Source: Ruminococcus flavefaciens (GTDB lineage Bacteria; Bacillota; Clostridia; Oscillospirales; Ruminococcaceae). From it: 64,000 nucleotides of DNA. The number at the start of each line of letters is the position of its first letter. Within the stretch, counting starts at the first letter, position 1. The notes beneath the pieces were generated by a model. It had not been told where the DNA came from. It made no database searches and was given only the letters and a program-made list of their open reading frames with translations. The stretch spans positions 127,083 through 191,082 of the forward strand of contig NZ_FRCT01000006.1 in the NCBI RefSeq assembly GCF_900143025.1. Direction: 5' to 3'. A program made the position numbers and the translations under genes. Positions 17,634 through 26,369 of this stretch are shown here, piece after piece.

Positions 17634-17665
17634 ATAAGTACTATGATAAAGAGAGGGGGTTTCTT

Positions 17666-20068
17666 ATGAAACCAAACAAGTTTTTTGCAGCAGTTACAGC
17701 TATAATGCTTGCCGCAGCAAATTCAGCAATTCTTACACCAACATTTTGTGCAACGGCAGAAGAGGGAACGTCTGTTGACATGTTTTGGGGCTCAGGAGAA
17801 TGCACTGTGACCATATCCGTTGTGGATATCGACACAGGCAAAAACATTGAGGGAGTTGAGCTCTGGTTTGAGCAAAATCCCCATGGTACAGGGTTGGGAT
17901 CCGGGCCGTGGAATACATCTGACGAACCTGTTAAGACCTTTGAAGGCCTTGATGAAAACTACCTGTACGCTATCCATTTCAGTGATACTCCGGAAGAATA
18001 TGATCTCCCTTCTGAAATGGATTTCAGGTTTGATAATGAGGGAGAGAACAAGGAAATAGTCATCAGAGGCGTTCCGAAAAATGCCAAAAGGGGCGTACGC
18101 TTTTTCGCAGATAACTGGACAAACGCCGTTCCTTCGGAAGATGGCAGATATATGGCGGGGACAAAGGAGTATAATGATTTCCTGTATGCATATGTATATG
18201 ATGAGGACGGTAAACGCTTTACATCTAAGTCACTGGGCTGGGGCGTATATGATATGTATCTTCCTGACGGCAAGTACAAGATAAAAGTAGTTCCAAGTGA
18301 CAGCGATTATGAGGTGATAACCGAGGATTTAGATATCGCAAAGACCGCTATGGATATGGAGTTCATAAAAGATTATCTGGAATTTCCCGATAAGGACGGT
18401 TTTATGGATATCGAGGTAGTAGGCGGAAAGCTTACGAAGGAAATCACATATTATATACGTATGAAGCCTGAGGTGGTTGAATATACCAAGAACGGCTGTA
18501 AGGTAAATGTATCTATAGTTGATATGTATACAAACAAGCCTGTAGAGGGCGTAAAGGTAAAGTTCATAACCGATATCTTCACCGCGAAGGGCAAAAAGAT
18601 CGACGAGTGGGATACAACAGATGAGCCCGTAAAACATATTAAGGACTTAGCTGCTCTCCGGTGGTATTCAGTTGAAATAGTGGATATGCCTGAGGGATAT
18701 CATATTGATAAGAGTACTTCATTCAATTTTTCAAAGCTTGGCGATACAAAAGATATTGTGATAAGGGCAGTTCCGATCGAAGAGGATAAGAAGCCAAATA
18801 TAGACATAACCGTTTATGACTGGACAGATCTTGTTGTGGATCCCGCAGACGGAACCTATGAGGGCTACAGGGTAATGGATCAGAGCGAGTATACTCTGCA
18901 AGTATATACCGATGAGTACGGAAGCTTTGATGCTACAGCAAGAGATATCCACTTACCTGACGGAAAATATAGTTACCAGGTATTTTTCGGCAAAAATGAT
19001 TATATGCAAGTTGATGAACAGGGATATAAGGCAAGAGCGGTACGCAAGATATTCGGAAAGGATTTCGTTATCCCTAAAGAAGATGAAGCTTTATCACTTG
19101 AGATAAAGGACGGCGTTACTGTAGGTCAGCCTTGTCTGTTCGTTGAAAGCTGGAACAAGTCAAAAACTAACTGTACACTTGATCTTAAAGTGATTGACGG
19201 TGTAACAGGAAAGCCTTTTAATGGCGCAGAGTATAGAGTAGTTCGTCTTACAGAGGAAAATGAGGAAAAGGCTGAGGAGCTTGGCATTGAGGCTACCAAC
19301 GGCGGTTTGATACCTGCGGAAGGATATGGAGTAGTGCCCGAGAGCGGAACAGTTACCGTTAATGGGCTTGAACCGTATGTAAAGTATGCTGTTATCGCCA
19401 ATTCAGAAAATATGTCTATTATCAATCCTGCGCCCAGATTTATAACATTTGACAAGGACGGCGATAAAAAGGAAGTTACTATGAAGCTTTACCATGTTAG
19501 TGAAACAGAGGGCTGTTTTGTGAAGATATCCGTGCTTGACGCAGAAACAGGAAAAACTCCGTATACCGAATTCAAGATAATGCGTATCCCCGAGGAGTAT
19601 GCGGCAAATGCCGAAGCACTTGATATATCCGAAATAGAAAATATAGGAGTTAAGTGCCTCGAAGGAGAAACAACTGCTGAGGCAGGTACTATTGAGGTAA
19701 ATCTTGAACCAAATGCAACATATGCAGTGATGCTTGCTGATTTTGCAGAGATATATAACGGTGCAAGCCCCGTTATCGTGCGCTTTGATGGTACAGCTTT
19801 ACAGAAAAAGGAAGTAAATATTACGCTTACACCTTTCTACTATATGAAGGGCGATGCTAACTGCGACGGTCAGGTTGATATGTCAGACGTTGTACTTATC
19901 ATGCAGTCACTTGCAAATCCTGATAAGTACGGTGAAAACGGTACAGCAGAGCTTCACATTACCGAATATGGCAAGAAAAACGGAGATACAGACGGCGACG
20001 GACTTACAGTCGGCGACGCACAGCGCATACAGCTTTATCTCTTGAACAAGGTAGACTCATTGAGTTAA
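17666..20068 (+). CDS. Cna-B/SpaA-like repeat protein with C-terminal dockerin
   Basis: The start is the ATG at 17666 behind AGAGGGGG, giving 800 residues. After a signal peptide (1-32) come four Cna-B/SpaA-like beta domains that begin with similar strands: CTVTISVVDIDTG (about 45), CKVNVSIVDMYTN (about 275), CTLDLKVIDGVTG (about 500) and CFVKISVLDAETG (about 614). Repeats 1 and 2 also share W(N/D)T(S/T)DEPVK. Between repeats are DWTD/NWTN segments. A dockerin closes the protein (from about 728, GDANCDGQVDMSDVV). No catalytic domain is recognised. It may be a structural or adhesive cellulosome component. A terminator lies 7 bp downstream. Confidence 0.85.
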   Translation: MKPNKFFAAVTAIMLAAANSAILTPTFCATAEEGTSVDMFWGSGECTVTISVVDIDTGKNIEGVELWFEQNPHGTGLGSGPWNTSDEPVKTFEGLDENYLYAIHFSDTPEEYDLPSEMDFRFDNEGENKEIVIRGVPKNAKRGVRFFADNWTNAVPSEDGRYMAGTKEYNDFLYAYVYDEDGKRFTSKSLGWGVYDMYLPDGKYKIKVVPSDSDYEVITEDLDIAKTAMDMEFIKDYLEFPDKDGFMDIEVVGGKLTKEITYYIRMKPEVVEYTKNGCKVNVSIVDMYTNKPVEGVKVKFITDIFTAKGKKIDEWDTTDEPVKHIKDLAALRWYSVEIVDMPEGYHIDKSTSFNFSKLGDTKDIVIRAVPIEEDKKPNIDITVYDWTDLVVDPADGTYEGYRVMDQSEYTLQVYTDEYGSFDATARDIHLPDGKYSYQVFFGKNDYMQVDEQGYKARAVRKIFGKDFVIPKEDEALSLEIKDGVTVGQPCLFVESWNKSKTNCTLDLKVIDGVTGKPFNGAEYRVVRLTEENEEKAEELGIEATNGGLIPAEGYGVVPESGTVTVNGLEPYVKYAVIANSENMSIINPAPRFITFDKDGDKKEVTMKLYHVSETEGCFVKISVLDAETGKTPYTEFKIMRIPEEYAANAEALDISEIENIGVKCLEGETTAEAGTIEVNLEPNATYAVMLADFAEIYNGASPVIVRFDGTALQKKEVNITLTPFYYMKGDANCDGQVDMSDVVLIMQSLANPDKYGENGTAELHITEYGKKNGDTDGDGLTVGDAQRIQLYLLNKVDSLS

Positions 20069-20075
20069 TAACAGA

Positions 20076-20117
20076 AAAAGCTCCGGCTATATTGCAATAT
20101 AGTCGGAGCTTTTATTT
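20076..20117 (+). terminator. Terminator after the Cna-B-like dockerin gene
   Basis: Long hairpin AAAAGCTCCG..CTATATTG / CAATATAG..CGGAGCTTTT with one mismatch (G/T), then TATTTT. Confidence 0.85.
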
Positions 20118-20165
20118 TGAATTGATCTGCGTTAAATAAAAACTGTTTCACAGAATACAGTGTTC

Positions 20166-20573
20166 TTAATCAACAGGAATGATAGGAAGGTCTATTGAGC
20201 CGTCGGGATTGACCTTTACATCGTTGTTTTCAGGCGTTACAGTCTCCTGAGTCGGTTCGGGTGCTTCTGTTGCAGGGACGGTAGCTTCCTCTTTGCTCTC
20301 TTCTTTCTCACTTGTTTTTTCTGTTACCTGCGAAGTCACTGAGGTAGCTTTCTCGGACTGCTTTTCATCAGTTTTGCTCGTTGTGACTATTTCAGAAGTG
20401 GTTTTTTCAGTGCTGGTGATATTTTTTGCTGTTGTCACTTCTGTTGAAATAGCAGCAGAGGTTGTGACAGCCGCATCGGAAGGCTTGTTATTCTTATCTG
20501 TATTGCCGTTTCCGTCTTTACAGCCTGTCAGCAGCAGAGATGCTGCAAGAAAAATAGGTATAAGCTTTTTCAT
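20166..20573 (-). CDS. Small Thr/Ser/Glu-rich lipoprotein
   Basis: The ATG at 20573 follows AAAAGGAGAATT, giving 135 residues. The N-terminus MKKLIPIFLAASLLLTGC is a type-II signal with lipobox LLTGC. The rest is low-complexity Thr/Ser/Glu/Lys sequence resembling a cell-wall-spanning spacer, ending in VKVNPDGSIDLPIIPVD. No domain is recognised. Its upstream DNA is occupied by MITE-like copy D, so the repeat may carry or influence its promoter. Confidence 0.75.
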   Translation of the reverse strand: MKKLIPIFLAASLLLTGCKDGNGNTDKNNKPSDAAVTTSAAISTEVTTAKNITSTEKTTSEIVTTSKTDEKQSEKATSVTSQVTEKTSEKEESKEEATVPATEAPEPTQETVTPENNDVKVNPDGSIDLPIIPVD

Positions 20574-20599
20574 AATTCTCCTTTTACTGCAACAGGCAG

Positions 20600-20745
20600 C
20601 CTCATTAACTTCGATACTCATATAGGAGTTTTGCACTGATTATTGAGAGAACCCCTTTTGAAAAAGGGGCGGGGGAAAGCCTTTCTTCAGAAAGGTTTCC
20701 CCCGATAAATAGTATAAGTTTCTATATTAGTATCACAGTTAACGA
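20600..20745. repeat. MITE-like dispersed repeat, copy D
   Basis: The left end TTAACTTCGATACTCATATA and the right end TATATTAGTATCACAGTTAA form an imperfect terminal inverted repeat. Between them are GAACCCCTTTTGAAAAAGGGG and GGGGGAAAGCCTTTC...GAAAGGTTTCCCCC hairpins. Confidence 0.75.
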
Positions 20746-20760
20746 GTTGCCTGTTCCGGA

Positions 20761-20862
20761 TCAATATGTCTGTAATTCATCAAGGCTTGTTGTGATAACA
20801 TCTTCATTATCAAACTCAACAATTTCAAGCTCAGGTGATGTATATACTTCTTTAGCGTTCAT
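20761..20862 (-). CDS. 33-residue leaderless peptide with EDVITTS motif
   Basis: This gene is too short for normal ORF calling. The ATG at 20862 follows GGAAGGACAGATT at good spacing, and the frame ends at TGA at 20761-20763. The peptide is acidic: MNAKEVYTSPELEIVEFDNE followed by DVITTSLDELQTY. The pattern Y..PELEIV.FD.EDVITTS recalls small peptides I have seen in other Clostridia, but I cannot name a family. It lies 18 bp after the stop of the secreted 446-residue protein on the same strand, so the two are probably co-transcribed. No radical-SAM, YcaO or lanthipeptide enzyme is nearby, so a modified-peptide precursor is only a possibility. Confidence 0.6.
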   Translation of the reverse strand: MNAKEVYTSPELEIVEFDNEDVITTSLDELQTY

Positions 20863-20880
20863 AATCTGTCCTTCCTTTCC

Positions 20881-22221
20881 TTAACCAACATAATTACTTG
20901 CAGCGGTATAATACTCATAAAGTGCATTAGCCATTGCAGTATCCTTCTTAGGAGCGTCATCCTTGCTCATAACACGGTAAGCCCATGCCATAGGAGTGAA
21001 GAGGTAATGAGTACCTAAGTAATTGATATCATAAAGCTGACCTAACTTTGTAGGTGCGATATTAGGTATCTCGAAGCAATACTTGTCATTTGCGCCCTTA
21101 ATTGCGTAAGCGTCAAAATATTCATCTATTTTGCCCATTGGCTCAGCGCCTGCCATATTACTTGCTTTCTCGTCGTAATTTGCTACGTACAGACGAACAG
21201 CAAGCTTTGAACTAAGAACAAGTGAGATCATAGCATCGCTTGGCTCAAGTGAAGATGTAGTAAATGTCTCGCCCTCCACCATCTTGCTTGGCTTGAAAAG
21301 GTTGTAAGAAAAGCCTTCGCCGAATGAAACGACTGAATTGAGAATATCGTTTGTGTGATCCTTTACCTTAGGTAATTCACTGCCGCCGAAATATGATGCG
21401 GAAACAGCTCCGTACTGCTTTGTTGCGTTTACAAGAGCTTCAAGCTTAGTGTTTCCTGTAGTATCAACAGCAGCAAGATAGTCGTTTACTGAAAAAGCAA
21501 GAGTGTCTATTGCTTTTTCGTTGCTGCCGTAATAAAGCTCAGCAGTGATCTTGCTGTCCATCTTGCTTGCATTGACATTAGCTGTTGCACAGTAAACTTC
21601 CTTGCCGTTAATAGTCTTGATTTCAAGATCCTGAACTGTATTTGCCTCAGCGCAATCGCCTGATAATTTAACCTTGAGATCAGCTGAGTTGCTGTTATTG
21701 ACTTCACCAACAATGAAGTTCATGCTGATGCCGTCATTGAGAGTAATATTTCTTCCGTCGAATTTCGGAGCAGTAAGTCCTAAAACGAAAGGATCTTCAG
21801 ATGTACCGCTGCCGCTTGCTATATAGAAGCCCTCAGGATCAACAGAAGCGTCCTTACGTGTTATATAAAAACCTTTGTGAAGCGGGATAAGCTCAACATC
21901 GCCTGTTTTCCAGATGTACTGATTGTCGAAATCAGAATTTTCATAGCCTGTTATTGTAAGATCGCTGTTGACTTCTGCTAATGCTTTGCCTGAATTAGGA
22001 TCGTCATCAACTATGAAATATGTCTTGCCTGTTATGCTGATAGTATCGCCGACTTTGAAAAGTGTGCCTACTGCGGGTGCCTTTGCAACTGATTCTGCAT
22101 TAGCAACGAGTGCGTTGTCTGCCTTGAATAAGCTGCTTCCGCATACAGGCATTGCACCTGCTGTTAGAGCCATTGACATTAAGAATGCTGTTGCTTTTTT
22201 CCAGCTACATTTGTTTTTCAT
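20881..22221 (-). CDS. Secreted protein of unknown function (Ruminococcus surface-type domain)
   Basis: The ATG at 22221 follows AGGAGGACTTATA, giving 446 residues with a signal peptide (about 1-42, MKNKCSWKKATAFLM...). The middle (about 165-290) has a pattern common in ruminococcal surface proteins: ISMNFIVGE, then a YCATANVNASKMDSKITAELYY strand series, then SVNDYLA and KQYGAVSASYF. It has no dockerin, lipobox or sorting signal, so it may be released. A 33-residue peptide gene follows 18 bp downstream. Function unknown. Confidence 0.8.
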   Translation of the reverse strand: MKNKCSWKKATAFLMSMALTAGAMPVCGSSLFKADNALVANAESVAKAPAVGTLFKVGDTISITGKTYFIVDDDPNSGKALAEVNSDLTITGYENSDFDNQYIWKTGDVELIPLHKGFYITRKDASVDPEGFYIASGSGTSEDPFVLGLTAPKFDGRNITLNDGISMNFIVGEVNNSNSADLKVKLSGDCAEANTVQDLEIKTINGKEVYCATANVNASKMDSKITAELYYGSNEKAIDTLAFSVNDYLAAVDTTGNTKLEALVNATKQYGAVSASYFGGSELPKVKDHTNDILNSVVSFGEGFSYNLFKPSKMVEGETFTTSSLEPSDAMISLVLSSKLAVRLYVANYDEKASNMAGAEPMGKIDEYFDAYAIKGANDKYCFEIPNIAPTKLGQLYDINYLGTHYLFTPMAWAYRVMSKDDAPKKDTAMANALYEYYTAASNYVG

Positions 22222-23001
22222 TATAAGTCCTCCTCGTTTTTTCAAAAATGTCATATTAAAAGCAGTTATTTTCTGCTGATAAACTTAACGATAACATTTT
22301 TAATTATTATGGTGCATTTTGTTTTTGTCACCATGCTTGTGCTGAACACTTGAAAAGGGAACGAGAAGGTATCAGGTATTTTGTTATTTTATTACATTCT
22401 TTGTAAAAACATCGGACCCTTTCAGAATAGTATACAATATGTTGATTAAAACTACTTATATACTTTCAGTCGTTGCCAATTATAGCATAGCTTATCTCAA
22501 ATGTCAATACCTTTATTGCCGTTGTTATACTGTTGTTGCGCCTCAAAAAAACTAATAAGTTGAAGCAATTAATTCTACATAAATATCGTTTGAAAATATT
22601 ATAGCTACATGAAAGCATTATGCAGCATTTTGAACTCAAGCGGATTATCGGCAAGTTTTCGGCAAATTCAGCGCTTTTGCGCATTTTATGGCAGTATTTT
22701 TTTCACGATATTATGAACCAATCCTCTCATCATCACTGCCTGTTGTAAAGTCATATGATCTTTGAGCTTCTCTGTAGCTTTTTGCTGAAATTATGCGATT
22801 ATATGGAAAACATTTTATATGTGTCAGGATAAAAATGACAATATTTGGTATATCAAAACAGTGAAATAACGCGCTTAAACCTACATTTTCATAAGGATAG
22901 CAGTATTAGATCGCAGCAGATCATTGAACAAAGTATAAACGGAATAAAAAAATTCCCCGCAAATGCAGGGAATTTCCATTTCATTCTAAAACAAACTCTG
23001 T
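22222..23001. other. AT-rich intergenic region
   Basis: No gene with a believable start was found. A reading frame at 22466-22684 on the minus strand lacks a ribosome binding site and family resemblance. A hairpin with arms AAATTCCC/GGGAATTT at about 22949-22976 is present. The region upstream of the secreted-protein gene must contain its promoter. Confidence 0.5.
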
Positions 23002-23342
23002 CCTAACCTTGATACCCATATAGAAATTTTACACTAATTATTGAGAGAAGCCCTTTTGAAAAAGGGGTTCCTCTGACGGAGGACGTCCCCTCTGTCACTG
23101 CGTGACATCTCCCCACAGTGTGGGGAGTCACTCTCAAACTCTCTCCCTAAAACTTTCAGTTTTATTTTTTCTCAGATAGGGCACACCCTGCATTACTTGT
23201 GGGGCTTTTTTATTTTGGTGTGCCCTATCTGAGAAAAAATCAGCTAAAAAAGTCTTTGGAAAGGGGTTCGGGGGAAAGCCTTTCTTCAGAAAGGTTTCCC
23301 CCGATAAATAGTATAAGCTACTATATTAGTATCAAGGTTATG
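23002..23342. repeat. Composite MITE-like repeat, copies B/G
   Basis: The left end TAACCTTGATACCCATATAG is matched inverted by the right end CTATATTAGTATCAAGGTTA, so the 341-bp block is bounded by terminal inverted repeats. Inside are AGCCCCTTTTGAAAAAGGGG-type sequence, a CCTCTGTCACTGCGTGACAT / CTCCCCACAGTGTGGGGAG segment, and a large inverted repeat around 23180-23236 (CTCAGATAGGGCACACC against GGTGTGCCCTATCTGAG). The right half matches copy A inverted. Confidence 0.8.
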
Positions 23343-23375
23343 AATGGAGCGTATTATTTCCGCTCGATCTGATGC

Positions 23376-24185
23376 TCAGAGAGATGAGCTATTATCGGGT
23401 GATATTGCCTTTTTTGTGAAAAGCTTTGACGGACGATGACCTGCACCGCCCTCTATGCCGCCTGTCTCCTCGACATATGGTGCTATTTTTCGCCTGAAAT
23501 TAGCCATTATAAGCTTTTTGCCCAGAATGGCTTCATATACCTGCTGGAGCTCTGTAAGGGTGAATTTCTCGGGCAGCAGTCTGAATGCGGCATATGGCTT
23601 TTCAAGGCTGTTTCTCAGCTTCAGTAATGCATTGACGATTATTTCGACATGGTCAAAGGCAAGGCTGTTTTTTGGTATCTCAGCCTCCGCAGACTGGTTA
23701 TACAGCTCGTTGGGATTGTTTATCCTGACCTCGGAGATATATTCTCTGCCGTTATTGTCAGTAAGTACAAGGGTATGTCTGCCGTCCGACTCCTTCAGCG
23801 ATACCTCGTACCATTCCGCATTCTTGTCCTTGATCGCTTTTGTGTACTCTATGACAGTCCAGTAGCAGCATGAGATTATCCAGCCTCTCGGGTCTCTGCC
23901 CAGTCTTGAAAGATTGCACAGCAGCGAGAGTGGCGGACATTCAACGCCTGTTTTCTCCTTCAGCTTGCGGAAAGCAGTTTCCTCAATAGTCTCCTCACGG
24001 CAGCAAAATCCACCCGGAAGGGCGAGCATATTCTCGAACGGTTCTTCTGTACGTCTTACAAGAAGTACGGAAAGAACGGGCTTTGAAAGGTGTCTGTAGC
24101 TTTCACTGTTGCTTTTGCGGACAGTAAATACCACTATATCGGCAGCTACTGACGGTCTGTCGTATTTTGTTATATCGTAATCCAT
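23376..24185 (-). CDS. Nudix-fold regulator with C-terminal winged helix (NrtR-like)
   Basis: The ATG at 24185 follows GGAGGTTCCT (269 residues). Residues 12-150 are a Nudix domain (LLVRRTEEPFENMLALPGGF), and about 205-260 are the NrtR-type winged helix (LPEKFTLTELQQVYEAILGK, NFRRKI). The Nudix box GX5EX7REUXEEXGU reads G59..E65..R73-K74-L-K-E77-K78-T-G80-V. Lys replaces two of the usual acidic residues, which points to a ligand sensor rather than a hydrolase. NrtR proteins are repressors that sense ADP-ribose and control NAD metabolism. The gene is divergent from the J-domain/VWA/PurA-like operon. Several palindromes lie in the shared 267-bp promoter region, so it most likely controls that operon and itself. 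The actual ligand is unknown. Confidence 0.85.
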   Translation of the reverse strand: MDYDITKYDRPSVAADIVVFTVRKSNSESYRHLSKPVLSVLLVRRTEEPFENMLALPGGFCCREETIEETAFRKLKEKTGVECPPLSLLCNLSRLGRDPRGWIISCCYWTVIEYTKAIKDKNAEWYEVSLKESDGRHTLVLTDNNGREYISEVRINNPNELYNQSAEAEIPKNSLAFDHVEIIVNALLKLRNSLEKPYAAFRLLPEKFTLTELQQVYEAILGKKLIMANFRRKIAPYVEETGGIEGGAGHRPSKLFTKKAISPDNSSSL

Positions 24186-24198
24186 AGGAACCTCCGAT

Positions 24199-24221
24199 GA
24201 TAATATCTGATTAATAATATC
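24199..24221. promoter_or_regulatory. Tandem half-sites near the Nudix-regulator start
   Basis: Two direct copies of ATAATATC lie at 24200-24207 and 24214-24221, the same half-site found in the palindrome at 24275. Their place in the leader of the Nudix gene suggests autoregulation. Confidence 0.5.
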
Positions 24222-24274
24222 ACATATTCGCCGCATCTGTCAATACTTATGGAATTTTCGTCACCTTATACATA

Positions 24275-24297
24275 GATAATATCATTATGATATTATC
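24275..24297. promoter_or_regulatory. Perfect 23-bp operator palindrome
   Basis: The arms GATAATATCAT (24275-24285) and ATGATATTATC (24287-24297) are exact complements around one T. The site lies midway between the divergent Nudix regulator and the J-domain gene and is the strongest candidate for its operator. Confidence 0.75.
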
Positions 24298-24332
24298 TTA
24301 TTGTAACAAACATAGAAACTATCATATTCCTA

Positions 24333-24370
24333 TTGACAAAACTTGATGATAATGTTATTATGATAATAAC
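24333..24370 (+). promoter_or_regulatory. Promoter with overlapping operator, J-domain/VWA/PurA-like operon
   Basis: The -35 TTGACA (24333-24338) and -10 TATTAT (24356-24361) are 17 bp apart. A perfect palindrome, GTTATTAT-G-ATAATAAC (24354-24370), covers the -10 box. A repressor bound there would block RNA polymerase. Confidence 0.75.
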
Positions 24371-24452
24371 AAAAGGATATTAATTCAAGAAGCTCTTTTA
24401 TTTTAGCTTTTGTTAATATCATTTTGATTTTATCACAAAGAGGGAAGCAGGT

Positions 24453-25424
24453 ATGGATATATCAGATATTCTTAAATGTAAATGCTGCAAGGATATTTTT
24501 CCTGAGGATATTTCTCTTGCTCAGCCGCTTTATATGGCTCTGATGCTGAAATATCACCCTGATAAATGCAGCGATCCGAGGGCTGCAGAAGCGTCAGCCG
24601 TGATAAACGAGCTTTACGGAAAGCTCAAAAAAGCTCACACCTTTAAGGAAAAGCTGTTTCGATGCGGCAGCCGTGCCATCGAGATAAAGTATCTTATGTC
24701 GCTTACGCAGGAATACGGTATGGAGTACATAGGTGAGAGGAATGTTTACTTTCTTATCAGGAATGAACTTGCTGACTGCTACATTGATTCCGAAGCCAAA
24801 ACAGACCTGTTTTTCAGGGAGTATCTTCCGCAGCAGATACTTGCGCAGGCAGAAGTGTTCCTGCCGCTGGTAACGCATATCTTCAACACCGATGAGGGCT
24901 TGCTCATAGAGACCTGCAAGCGGTCAGGAGAGCTTCCGCTGTCAAGGATACTTGCTTTCTACGGCGGCAGACCTGACAGCCGACACGCTGCATGGATCAT
25001 CTCACGGCTGCTTGGGATATGCTGTTATGCAGAGACAAGAGGGATAGTGTGGAACTGTCTTGCTGAGGAAAATCTATTTATTGATCCCGCGGAGCATACT
25101 GTGAGAGTCGGGGGAGGCTGGTGGTTTGCCGCAAGAGAGGGCAGCAGAATGACAGGAGTTCAGTCAGGCGTATACGAGTCGCTTTCATCGCTTACCAAGA
25201 CTGACGGCATTGCGCAGCATATCACCGATCTTGAATGTGTAAAGGATGTAGCAAGGCGCATACTTCCCGATGACGCTCCTGATGCTGTAAAAAAGTATGC
25301 TGAGAGCATATGCAGCAGCTCAGCATTTGAAGAAATGGAGAAATGGGAAAACGTGATAATCGACGGCTTCGGCGGAAGAAAATTCACACATATGAACGTA
25401 AGACTGCCTGATATTTCAGGCTGA
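24453..25424 (+). CDS. J-domain protein fused to a pseudokinase-like domain
   Basis: The 323-residue protein begins with a short J domain (about 5-62) carrying the signature HPDK at 35-38 (YMALMLKYHPDKCSD). The rest resembles a degraded protein-kinase fold. A glycine-poor hairpin (EYIGERNVYFLI) is followed by a hinge-like segment (EGLLIETCKRSGELPLSRIL). The C-lobe piece RHAAWIISRLLGIC..ETRGIVWN...NLFIDP..HTVRVGGGWW stands where HRD..N and DFG normally occur. The catalytic Asp is absent, so it is probably not an active kinase. Cysteines cluster at 9-12 (CKCC). It is first in an operon, 27 bp before the VWA gene. The J domain suggests recruitment of DnaK to a client; the client is unknown. Confidence 0.7.
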   Translation: MDISDILKCKCCKDIFPEDISLAQPLYMALMLKYHPDKCSDPRAAEASAVINELYGKLKKAHTFKEKLFRCGSRAIEIKYLMSLTQEYGMEYIGERNVYFLIRNELADCYIDSEAKTDLFFREYLPQQILAQAEVFLPLVTHIFNTDEGLLIETCKRSGELPLSRILAFYGGRPDSRHAAWIISRLLGICCYAETRGIVWNCLAEENLFIDPAEHTVRVGGGWWFAAREGSRMTGVQSGVYESLSSLTKTDGIAQHITDLECVKDVARRILPDDAPDAVKKYAESICSSSAFEEMEKWENVIIDGFGGRKFTHMNVRLPDISG

Positions 25425-25451
25425 AATAAAAAAATAACAGGAGGTACTAAT

Positions 25452-26360
25452 ATGGGATACGGTTCATGGAGTTCAAAAGACTGGAAAAACTATTCGTCTG
25501 CAAGGATCAGCGGAAAAAAGGTAGACGACATCTACAAGGCGACCAAGATAGATGCGAAATATGATCCGAAGAATATCAAATACAGAGAAAGTCTTGATTC
25601 AGCAGATCACCCCGTAACTACTCCTATTATCATAGGTCTTGATGTTACAGGCTCTATGAGCGATCTGCTTGATGTAACTGCAAAACGTCTGGGCGAGATG
25701 GTCAAGGATATAATCGAACGCCAGCCTGTTGAGGGATCGCAGATAATGTTCTGTGCTGTTGGTGATTCAAGATGTGACATTTCACCTTTACAGGCTACAC
25801 AGTTTGAATCCGATATACGCATTGCCAGCCAGCTTACAGACCTTTGGTTCGAGCGTGGCGGCGGCGGAAACAATTTCGAGAGCTATCCTCTTGTTTGGTA
25901 TCTTGCCGCAAACAAAACAAAGACAGACGCATGGAATAAGCGACAGAAAAAGGGCATTATCTTTACACTTGGCGATGACGGATTTCCTGAGAAGCTGCTT
26001 GCAAAGGAGATAGAAAAGGTATTCGGCGACTGCGTAAGGGAGGATATAGATACAGAGGCACTGCTTGCACAGGTAAGCAGAAAATACGACGTTTTCCACC
26101 TTATGGTCATGGACGGACGAAACGAAAGAATAGTAAAGTTGCCGAAGTGGCGTAAGCTAATGGGTGAAAGAGCTATATCAGTAACGGACGTAAATGCTAT
26201 CCCCGAGATAATCGTTTCGCTGCTCGAAAGCGTTGCGGGAAGAGATACTGAGGATATAATCAATTCGTGGGACGGCGATACACAGCTTGCTGTAAGGAAT
26301 GCTCTTGGCGGACTTCCGACACGAAAAAGGAGCATGCTTAACAGCATTATCAGATTTTGA
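25452..26360 (+). CDS. VWA-domain protein
   Basis: The 302-residue cytoplasmic protein (no signal or helix) starts behind AGGAGGTACTAAT. Residues about 57-240 form a von Willebrand A fold with MIDAS motif D64-V-T-G-S-M-S, then ERGGGGNNFES and FTLGDDGFPEK as likely further metal-coordinating loops. Such intracellular VWA proteins often assemble complexes with chaperone-like partners. Here the neighbours are a J-domain/pseudokinase protein and a PurA-like enzyme, 27 bp upstream and 9 bp downstream, so the three are almost certainly made together. The exact role is not known. Confidence 0.8.
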   Translation: MGYGSWSSKDWKNYSSARISGKKVDDIYKATKIDAKYDPKNIKYRESLDSADHPVTTPIIIGLDVTGSMSDLLDVTAKRLGEMVKDIIERQPVEGSQIMFCAVGDSRCDISPLQATQFESDIRIASQLTDLWFERGGGGNNFESYPLVWYLAANKTKTDAWNKRQKKGIIFTLGDDGFPEKLLAKEIEKVFGDCVREDIDTEALLAQVSRKYDVFHLMVMDGRNERIVKLPKWRKLMGERAISVTDVNAIPEIIVSLLESVAGRDTEDIINSWDGDTQLAVRNALGGLPTRKRSMLNSIIRF

Positions 26361-26369
26361 GGTGATAAA

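Noticed and set aside
22466-22684. 72-codon minus-strand frame
   Set aside because: No ribosome binding site and no family resemblance; sits in AT-rich intergenic DNA.
23075-23125. Short palindromic repeats that could be taken for a CRISPR remnant
   Set aside because: There are no regularly spaced spacers; the pieces belong to a dispersed intergenic repeat.
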